Origin: Clostridiales bacterium
GTDB lineage: Bacteria > Bacillota > Clostridia > Lachnospirales > Anaerotignaceae
Length of the DNA: 7,281 nt
Assembly: GCA_018364635.1 (NCBI GenBank)
Contig: JAGZLR010000080.1
Span: 1-7,281 of the forward strand
Direction: 5' to 3'
The notes under the pieces were generated by a model. That model ran no database searches. It was not told the DNA's origin and worked only from the letters and a program-made list of their open reading frames with translations. Both the position numbers and the translations under genes were made by a program. Shown here piece by piece: positions 1 through 4,663 of this stretch (the first letter of the stretch is position 1; every line of letters begins with the position of its first letter).

Positions 1-1409
1 ACGGCGTTATTATGCCAGGTTTTTTTGATTGTCACAGCCATTTTCTTGCAGTTGCAAGAACTATCGATATGATAAATCTTGAAACTGCAACTAGCTTTGA
101 TGAGATAAAACAAAAACTTGAAGACTTTATGAAAGGAAATGAAGTTAAGCCTGGACAGTTTCTGATCGGATATGGTTATGACCATAACAAATTAGCAGAG
201 GGCAGACATCCTGATCGTTTTTTTCTAGATAAAATTTCGACAAAACAGCCGATTTTAATTACCCACTGTTCTGGCCATATGGGTGTTGTAAATACAACAG
301 CTCTCAGTTTTTTTGGAATTGATGAACAGGCAGAAGATCCTGTAGGAGGAAAATATGGGAGAGATGGTACAGGAAAACTGAATGGATACTTTGAAGAGCA
401 AGCGTTTATGAGGATATCAAAAGCTGTACCGAGACCAACAATTAATAGGTTAATAAAAGGACTTCAAAAAGCTCAGCAACTATATTTTAGCTATGGTATC
501 TGTTGTATACAAGAAGGAATGACTTTACAAAAAGATTTGGATTTATTAAAAAAGGCGGATGCAGATAGTATCTTTCAGGTGCCAATTGTCTATTATTTTG
601 ATCTTAAAACGATGTCGGCGGAAAAGAAACAAATTGTTTTAGAAGGAAAAAATTTGAAGTTTGGTGGATATAAGATATTTTTAGATGGTTCTCCGCAGTC
701 ACGGACTGCATGGATGACAGAGCCATATCGGGGACAAAAAAATGGTGGATATTCTATTTATACCGATGAAGAAGTAGTGGCATTTATGGAGACAGCAGCA
801 AAAGACAGATCTCAGTTACTGGTACATGCAAATGGAGATGCTGCCTGTGAGCAGATGCTTCGATGTGGTGAGGCGTTGAAAGAAGAGATCAAAAATCTGC
901 GTTTTGTTATGATACACAGTCAATTTGTTAGAAAGGATCAATTGGCGCGTATGAAGGTGCTGGGAATGATTCCATCTTTTTTTATTTCTCATATCATTCA
1001 CTGGGGTGATGTACATCGAAAGAATTTGGGAGATCAGAGGGCGTTTTCTATGAGTCCAGCGTATTCTGCAAAGCAGTATGGTCTGGCATATACTTTCCAT
1101 CAGGATTCGCCGGTAATAAAACCTGATATGATGGAGCTCATTTGGCAGGCTGTATTAAGAAAAGACGAAAAAGAGATAGTTTATAATTCTTCTGAGCAGT
1201 TATCGATTTATGATGCATTTTGTGGTATTACCAAAAACGGTGCTTGGCAATATGGAAAAGAGAGGACAAATGGTATTTTAAAAAAGGGGTATCAGGCAGA
1301 CTTTGTTGTTCTTGACAAAGATCCTTGGAAGATTTCAATAGAGGACTTATCTACAATTAAAGTGATGGAAACTTTTATTCAAGGACGTAGTGTCTGGAAA
1401 AGAATGTAA
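1..1409 (+). CDS. YtcJ-type amidohydrolase (amidohydrolase family 3), 5'-truncated by the window
   Basis: This is a metal-dependent hydrolase of the amidohydrolase superfamily, YtcJ-like branch; the true substrate is unknown. The frame is open to the left edge: the codons before the ATG at 12 read G-V-I and run into PGFFDCHSHF, the usual metal-binding start of the barrel. The real start and roughly the first 50 residues (small beta-sandwich) are therefore outside the window. Numbering from the Met at 12, I see the HxH metal pair (H8, H10), GYKIFLDGSPQSR (218-231, the family's DG-S-x-x-SR signature, with K221 as a possible bridging lysine), HANGD (272-276), IHSQ (301-304) and HQDSPV (363-368, with the catalytic-type Asp365). 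The C-terminus is complete, with the beta-sandwich return GILKKGYQADFVVLDKDP (421-438). No lesion is visible. It would be cytoplasmic. The family assignment is firm; the substrate (an amide, carbamate or cyclic amide) is not inferable. Confidence 0.9.
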   Translation, partial: GVIMPGFFDCHSHFLAVARTIDMINLETATSFDEIKQKLEDFMKGNEVKPGQFLIGYGYDHNKLAEGRHPDRFFLDKISTKQPILITHCSGHMGVVNTTALSFFGIDEQAEDPVGGKYGRDGTGKLNGYFEEQAFMRISKAVPRPTINRLIKGLQKAQQLYFSYGICCIQEGMTLQKDLDLLKKADADSIFQVPIVYYFDLKTMSAEKKQIVLEGKNLKFGGYKIFLDGSPQSRTAWMTEPYRGQKNGGYSIYTDEEVVAFMETAAKDRSQLLVHANGDAACEQMLRCGEALKEEIKNLRFVMIHSQFVRKDQLARMKVLGMIPSFFISHIIHWGDVHRKNLGDQRAFSMSPAYSAKQYGLAYTFHQDSPVIKPDMMELIWQAVLRKDEKEIVYNSSEQLSIYDAFCGITKNGAWQYGKERTNGILKKGYQADFVVLDKDPWKISIEDLSTIKVMETFIQGRSVWKRM

Positions 1410-1412
1410 GTC

Positions 1413-1444
1413 AAACAGCAGTCATATAAAAGACTGCTGTTTTT
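1413..1444 (+). terminator. Intrinsic terminator or attenuator after the amidohydrolase gene
   Basis: A perfect 11-bp stem, AAACAGCAGTC (1413-1423) with GACTGCTGTTT (1432-1442), encloses an 8-nt loop and runs into a short T run (1440-1444). It begins 4 nt after the amidohydrolase stop. The T run is only five long and then broken by A, so termination may be partial. The next gene's ribosome site starts only 7 nt further on. Confidence 0.8.
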
Positions 1445-1450
1445 ATATCG

Positions 1451-1456
1451 GGGGTG
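1451..1456 (+). promoter_or_regulatory. Ribosome binding site that decides the patatin start
   Basis: GGGGTG lies 5 nt before the ATG at 1462. The frame is open further back to a GTG at 1390, but that start would sit inside the amidohydrolase gene, translate through the terminator hairpin, and add 24 residues with no family resemblance. The ATG at 1462 puts the canonical FALVFSGGGGKGAY patatin N-terminus right at the start. Confidence 0.7.
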
Positions 1457-1461
1457 AAATA

Positions 1462-2415
1462 ATGACAAAAAGAAAATTTGCTCTTGTATTCTCAGGAGGA
1501 GGAGGAAAAGGTGCGTATCAGATTGGCGTCTGGAAAGCTTTACGTAAGCTAAATGTGGAAAAAGATATTGCAGCAGTAAGTGGAGCTAGTGTTGGAGCAC
1601 TTAACAGCATGTTATTTTTAACAAGAGATTTAGAAAAAGCAGAGGATATTTGGAGTAATATTTCACAAGAAAAGATACTATCTTTACATCCAAAGACATT
1701 GCTTAAAAATGTTACGGAAAATACTATATTAAATATAGATTTACAACAAGTAGTGCTAAACACAGCTTCTATATTTAATAACGGTATGTTTTCAAGACAA
1801 GGACTGGAAGAAATTATGAATGAAAATATCGATTTTAAAAGACTTTCGATTTCAGGAAGAAGATGTTTTGTGTCATGTGTAGATATTAAGGACAAGACAA
1901 CAAAATATTTTGATATGTATCGTCGTACAGAAGAAGAAATGAAGAAGATATTATTGGCATCTTCTGCGATTCCTCTAGTGTATGAACCTGTGATTATTGA
2001 TGGAAGAAGTTACGTGGATGGAGGTTTAATAGATAATATACCAATAGAACCTTTATACAAAATAGGGTATAGAAAGTTTATTATCGTTGATTTGGACAGT
2101 ATAGACAGGATAGAGTATGAAAAATATCCAGAGTCTTGTTTCATTCGAATTGCCCTGAAAGATAACCCACTGGAACTGCTGAAAGGAACATTTGATTTTT
2201 CTAAAGAAGGAGCAAAACGACGCCTAGAGCAAGGGTACAATGATGGCATAAAGAAGTTAAAAAAGTTTTTGGAGCTGGATCAGGAAGAACAAAAGGTATT
2301 GAAAGGGAGGTACTACTATAGAAAAAACAGAGAGATCATCAATAAACTTCTTGACTTAATAACAGTCTATCCTATGGTAACAGAATATATGAAAGGCGAA
2401 AAAAAGGACACCTAA
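1462..2415 (+). CDS. Patatin-like phospholipase / lipid acyl hydrolase
   Basis: A 317-residue serine acyl hydrolase of the patatin family, which cleaves ester bonds of phospholipids or other acyl lipids with a Ser-Asp dyad. All catalytic elements are present: the glycine-rich oxyanion loop SGGGGKGAY (11-19), the nucleophile elbow GASVG (41-45, Ser43) and the DGG motif (186-188, Asp186). The fold continues through IIVDLD (207-212), and the C-terminal third is charged and helical. There is no signal peptide or membrane segment, so it is probably cytoplasmic or peripherally attached to the inner leaflet. The start was chosen from the ribosome site at 1451-1456. It lies 52 bp after the amidohydrolase stop on the same strand, with a terminator-like hairpin between them, so it depends on readthrough or on a promoter inside the upstream gene. 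The last codons form one arm of its own terminator. The family is clear, whereas substrate and physiological role are not. Confidence 0.93.
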   Translation: MTKRKFALVFSGGGGKGAYQIGVWKALRKLNVEKDIAAVSGASVGALNSMLFLTRDLEKAEDIWSNISQEKILSLHPKTLLKNVTENTILNIDLQQVVLNTASIFNNGMFSRQGLEEIMNENIDFKRLSISGRRCFVSCVDIKDKTTKYFDMYRRTEEEMKKILLASSAIPLVYEPVIIDGRSYVDGGLIDNIPIEPLYKIGYRKFIIVDLDSIDRIEYEKYPESCFIRIALKDNPLELLKGTFDFSKEGAKRRLEQGYNDGIKKLKKFLELDQEEQKVLKGRYYYRKNREIINKLLDLITVYPMVTEYMKGEKKDT

Positions 2416-2427
2416 GGTGTCTTTTTT
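2401..2427. terminator. Bidirectional terminator between convergent patatin and IclR genes
   Basis: GACACC (2407-2412) pairs with GGTGTC (2416-2421) around a 3-nt loop, TAA, which is the patatin stop codon itself. Flanking A and T runs extend the pairing to 2401-2412 with 2416-2427. On the plus strand the hairpin is followed by six T (2422-2427). On the minus strand the A run 2399-2405 gives the U tract, so it can also end the IclR transcript, whose stop is at 2445-2447. Confidence 0.82.
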
Positions 2428-2444
2428 AAATTTATGGGAATGAT

Positions 2445-3230
2445 TTAATTTTGTATTACATAGGGTTCAATCTCACCATCTGTGTGATTTAGCATAGTTT
2501 CAATGGTTTGCTGACTTTGTTTCAACAAAGATGTGATTTGTTCAATTTTCTTATCTGTAGTTCGAAAAACAGGAATCGTAATTCCGATTGCCGCGCGTAT
2601 TTTCCCTTTTTTACGAAGTGGTAAAGCAAAACAGCGAATTTGTTCAGTTACTTCTTCAACTTCCTGTGCGATTTCTCCCTCTTTAATTTTCTGCAATTGT
2701 TGATATAACTCAGAAATAGATGTAATGCTGTTTTTGGTTAAAGCTTTCATTTGGCAGGAAAATATTTGACATAATTCTTCCTCTGTACAATCACAGAGTA
2801 AAGCTTTCCCTAAACTAACGCAATTTGCAGGTAGTCTAGTGCCAACGCCTGAAGCCATTCGCACTGGATGGGGAGAATCAACTTTACCGATATAAAGGAC
2901 TTCATCACCATCAAGAATTCCTAGCTGGCTTGCCTCTCCACACTGGTTTACCAAGTGATTCATTTCTTCTATGACATATCGATAAAGATTTTTTCCTGTA
3001 TTTAAAGTGGAACAGAGACCATATAAGCTAAGGCCTGGGCTATATTTTCCTAATTCAGTATTATATTCTAAGTATTTTTTGTTTTCTAATGTGTGAATCA
3101 TTGGAAAAATGCTGCTTTTAGGTGCATGGATCATTTCCGCAATCTCACTCAAAGAAAGATTTTTACCGCTGTAGGTTATCAGTTCTAATATTTCTAGAAC
3201 ACGTTGTGTGGCTTTATGATGGTCAGCCAT
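2445..3230 (-). CDS. IclR-family transcriptional regulator
   Basis: A 261-residue protein with the complete IclR architecture. An N-terminal winged helix-turn-helix (about residues 5-65) has its helices in LSLSEIAEMIHAPKSSIF (26-42) and TLENKKYLEYN (47-57). It is followed by the C-terminal effector-binding domain (about 80-250), recognised by GTRLPANCVSLGKALL (130-145) and the FALPLRKKGKIRAAIGITIP stretch (201-220). IclR proteins bind short palindromes as dimers or tetramers and usually sense small carboxylic or aromatic acids; the ligand cannot be read from this sequence. The ATG at 3230 has a good ribosome site, AGAAGGA, a few bases upstream. It is transcribed divergently from the aldolase gene, so it most likely regulates that gene and perhaps itself. 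Candidate operators lie at 3322-3333 and 3435-3471. Confidence 0.93.
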   Translation of the reverse strand: MADHHKATQRVLEILELITYSGKNLSLSEIAEMIHAPKSSIFPMIHTLENKKYLEYNTELGKYSPGLSLYGLCSTLNTGKNLYRYVIEEMNHLVNQCGEASQLGILDGDEVLYIGKVDSPHPVRMASGVGTRLPANCVSLGKALLCDCTEEELCQIFSCQMKALTKNSITSISELYQQLQKIKEGEIAQEVEEVTEQIRCFALPLRKKGKIRAAIGITIPVFRTTDKKIEQITSLLKQSQQTIETMLNHTDGEIEPYVIQN

Positions 3231-3249
3231 GGGATTCCTTCTTTCTCTA

Positions 3250-3281
3250 TATCTATGATTAAGCTTAGTTTAACATAGATA
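3250..3281. repeat. 8-bp inverted repeat over the IclR promoter/leader
   Basis: TATCTATG (3250-3257) and CATAGATA (3274-3281) are perfect inverted copies 16 bp apart. The spacer contains the small palindrome TAAGCTTA (3260-3267). The repeat straddles the possible -10 element of the IclR-type gene. It could be an autoregulatory operator or a weak leader hairpin, and the AT-rich composition makes chance a real alternative. Confidence 0.35.
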
Positions 3282-3295
3282 ACTATATTTTACAA
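3267..3295 (-). promoter_or_regulatory. Possible promoter for the IclR-family gene
   Basis: Read on the minus strand, TTGTAA (3295-3290) and TAAACT (3272-3267) are separated by 17 bp, each matching four of six consensus positions. It lies about 37 bp upstream of the start codon. The area is very AT-rich, so chance matches are expected. Confidence 0.4.
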
Positions 3296-3321
3296 TGTAT
3301 TTAAAAAACTAAAATGTATAG

Positions 3322-3333
3322 ATTGTATACAAT
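3322..3333. promoter_or_regulatory. 12-bp perfect palindrome, candidate operator
   Basis: ATTGTATACAAT is a perfect palindrome in the divergent control region, about 27 bp upstream of the possible IclR -35 and about 63 bp upstream of the aldolase -35. The half-site TGTATA occurs again at 3315-3320, 9 bp from its copy at 3324-3329. AATGTAT occurs at 3294-3300 and 3313-3319. The protein that would bind is unknown; IclR autoregulation is one option. Confidence 0.4.
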
Positions 3334-3396
3334 TTTTAGGTTTTCATTTCTTTTTTTTAACGATGTGCTGATTTGTATTAGAACTATGAATTGTGA

Positions 3397-3425
3397 TTGA
3401 CAGGATAAAGAAAAGGTGTTATCAT
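3397..3425 (+). promoter_or_regulatory. Sigma-A-type promoter of the aldolase gene
   Basis: TTGACA (3397-3402, perfect -35) and TATCAT (3420-3425, five of six for the -10) are separated by exactly 17 bp. Transcription would begin near 3432. This places the in-frame ATG at 3424 inside the -10 element and rules it out as the translation start. Confidence 0.75.
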
Positions 3426-3434
3426 GAATACAAT

Positions 3435-3471
3435 GATTCGTAATAAAGAATATAGATTCGTAATAACGAAT
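3435..3471. repeat. Tandem palindromic repeat, probable operator pair in the aldolase leader
   Basis: The 17-bp unit GATTCGTAATAAAGAAT (3435-3451) recurs as GATTCGTAATAACGAAT (3455-3471) with one mismatch and a 20-bp period. The second copy is a palindrome with 6-bp arms, ATTCGT (3456-3461) and ACGAAT (3466-3471), around AATA; the first copy matches in five of six arm positions. Two dyads on nearly the same face of the helix, just after the predicted transcription start, are what a repressor site would look like. The divergent IclR protein is the obvious candidate, by inference. Confidence 0.65.
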
Positions 3472-3479
3472 GAAACGAT

Positions 3480-3486
3480 AAGGAGG
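3480..3486 (+). promoter_or_regulatory. Ribosome binding site that decides the aldolase start
   Basis: AAGGAGG is a full Shine-Dalgarno match ending 6 nt before the ATG at 3493. It selects this start over the upstream in-frame ATGs at 3424 and 3433, whose extra codons merely translate the operator repeats. Confidence 0.88.
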
Positions 3487-3492
3487 CTAACT

Positions 3493-4386
3493 ATGAACGC
3501 AAAGTTTTTGACACCGGTTGTAACAGCTTTTAATAAGTTTGGTAAATTAGATTATCAGGCAAATCAGAATATTTATGATTATTTAATTAATCATGGGATG
3601 GATGGCATTGTATTGATGGGTAGTACTGGTGAATTTTTTACCATGAGCATGGAACAAAAAAAAGAACTAATTCTTTTGGCAACAAGCTATATCAATAAAA
3701 GAATTCGTCTTCTGATTGGTGTAAGCTGTATGTCAGCATCAGAGACCATTGAACTTGCAAACTTTGCTCATGAAAATGGTGCAGATGGTGTGTTAGTTAT
3801 TCCGCCATATTACTTTAGTCTTTCTGAAGAAAGTGTAGAATATTATTTTGATACAGTTGCAGACCGTACGGAAGCTGATATTTATATGTATAACTTCCCT
3901 GATAGGACAGGTTATGATATCTCACCAGATGTTGTGCTAAAATTAATTAGAAAACATAAAAACATTGTAGGATATAAAGATACAATCACAACACTAGATC
4001 ATACAAGAGAACTAATCAAAAAAGTAAAACCTGAATTTCCTGATTTTGAGATTTATTCTGGATTTGATGATAATTTTGTTCATAATATTCTTTCTGGTGG
4101 TGATGGATGTATTGGTGGACTTTCAAATTTTGCTCCAGAAGTTTTTTCATCATGGACAAAGGCTGTGCGGGAAGAAAATTTGGAAGAGATATGCAAATAT
4201 CAGAGAATAACAGATGAATTGACTACATTTTATAGTATTGGCAAACCTTTTATTCCTTATGTAAAAAAAGCAATGATTATGAGAGGAGTAAAAATGGAAG
4301 ATTATTGTTCTATCCCATTTTTACCAGCTAATGATGCACAGACTAAAATTATAGAGGAAGTTTTAAAGAAAACAAATCTTATTTAA
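3493..4386 (+). CDS. Dihydrodipicolinate synthase / N-acetylneuraminate lyase superfamily aldolase
   Basis: A 297-residue (beta/alpha)8-barrel class I aldolase of the usual family length. The Schiff-base lysine is K162 in VGYKDT (159-164). The substrate-carboxylate loop is GSTGEF (43-48), the tyrosine pair is Y106-Y107, and the catalytic tyrosine is Y133 in YNFPDRTG (133-140), with R138 at the place of the DHDPS arginine. Such enzymes condense or cleave pyruvate with an aldehyde. The loop reads GSTGE, as in NAL and many sugar-acid aldolases, rather than the GTTGE of classic DapA, and the gene is paired with an IclR regulator. I therefore favour a catabolic 2-keto-3-deoxy-acid-type aldolase over lysine biosynthesis, but the substrate is unresolved. 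It is cytoplasmic. The gene has its own promoter, operator-like leader and terminator, so it is probably monocistronic. The family is certain and the subfamily open. Confidence 0.93.
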   Translation: MNAKFLTPVVTAFNKFGKLDYQANQNIYDYLINHGMDGIVLMGSTGEFFTMSMEQKKELILLATSYINKRIRLLIGVSCMSASETIELANFAHENGADGVLVIPPYYFSLSEESVEYYFDTVADRTEADIYMYNFPDRTGYDISPDVVLKLIRKHKNIVGYKDTITTLDHTRELIKKVKPEFPDFEIYSGFDDNFVHNILSGGDGCIGGLSNFAPEVFSSWTKAVREENLEEICKYQRITDELTTFYSIGKPFIPYVKKAMIMRGVKMEDYCSIPFLPANDAQTKIIEEVLKKTNLI

Positions 4387-4443
4387 AATAATTTGTGGAT
4401 ACTACCACTTATTATAAATTAATTTACTACTCCTTATACATTT

Positions 4444-4485
4444 AGAAGACTCTTCAGTAATCCTCCTCTGAAGGGTCTTCTTTTT
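4444..4485 (+). terminator. Intrinsic terminator of the aldolase gene
   Basis: A 14-bp stem (4444-4457 with 4468-4481), interrupted only by one G-U pair, closes a 10-nt loop and runs into TTTTT (4481-4485). It starts 57 nt after the aldolase stop. The loop, TAATCCTCCT, contains an anti-Shine-Dalgarno-like CCTCCT. Confidence 0.88.
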
Positions 4486-4522
4486 GTCCTATATAGAGTT
4501 TTTGCACATTTTAGAGGGATTT

Positions 4523-4550
4523 TTGTTTGATTTTATGTATATGCTATAAA
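4523..4550 (+). promoter_or_regulatory. Possible upstream promoter of the two-component operon (extended -10)
   Basis: TTGTTT (4523-4528), a 16-bp spacer and TATAAA (4545-4550), preceded by TG at 4542-4543 as in an extended -10. It lies between the aldolase terminator and the kinase gene. If used, it gives a leader of about 105 nt. Confidence 0.4.
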
Positions 4551-4590
4551 TAAGCTTTTAATTGCTCGTGTTTCATCTTAAAATAATTCT

Positions 4591-4619
4591 TTGTAGATCT
4601 AGTAAAATTTTATTATAAT
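4591..4619 (+). promoter_or_regulatory. Probable main promoter of the two-component operon
   Basis: TTGTAG (4591-4596), a 17-bp spacer and a perfect TATAAT (4614-4619). The expected transcription start is near 4626, giving a leader of about 38 nt before the kinase start. The stretch 4387-4663 otherwise holds only the aldolase terminator and the second promoter candidate; I see no gene in it. Confidence 0.6.
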
Positions 4620-4651
4620 ATATAATATTATATGATAAGCGTTTAGTGCGC

Positions 4652-4656
4652 GGAGG
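4652..4656 (+). promoter_or_regulatory. Ribosome binding site that decides the kinase start
   Basis: GGAGG ends 7 nt before the ATG at 4664. A GTG at 4646 in the same frame would add six residues but lies upstream of this site and would read through it, so the ATG is preferred. Confidence 0.8.
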
Positions 4657-4663
4657 CGAGAAC

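Noticed and set aside
816..1100. Minus-strand open frame of 94 codons inside the amidohydrolase gene
   Set aside because: It is antisense to conserved amidohydrolase motifs and shows no ribosome site or recognisable protein family; the same holds for the other open frames opposite the patatin, kinase and response-regulator genes.
1390..1461. GTG start for the patatin gene overlapping the amidohydrolase gene
   Set aside because: It has no ribosome site, would translate through the terminator hairpin, and adds residues that do not resemble the family; the ATG at 1462 is well placed.
1518..1895. Minus-strand open frame of 125 codons inside the patatin gene
   Set aside because: It is antisense to the oxyanion loop and nucleophile region of a clearly real gene, and its composition is a mirror of that gene with no family resemblance.
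3424..3492. In-frame ATG upstream of the aldolase, giving a 23-residue N-terminal extension
   Set aside because: The ATG lies within the -10 element of the best promoter, the extension only translates the operator repeats, and a perfect AAGGAGG precedes the ATG at 3493, which gives the normal family N-terminus.
3541..4386. Calling the aldolase dapA (lysine biosynthesis)
   Set aside because: The loop is GSTGE rather than GTTGE, and the gene is paired with an IclR regulator without other lysine genes nearby, so the symbol is not justified.
4395..4408. Small GTGG/CCAC hairpin after the aldolase stop
   Set aside because: It has only four base pairs and no T tract; the real terminator lies at 4444-4485.
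4631..4646. ATGATAAGCGTTTAGT as a possible catabolite-responsive (cre) site before the kinase
   Set aside because: It resembles a cre only if one base is inserted; the spacing around the central CG does not fit the consensus.
4646..4663. GTG start for the kinase six codons upstream
   Set aside because: It lies before the GGAGG ribosome site that serves the ATG at 4664, and it has no site of its own.
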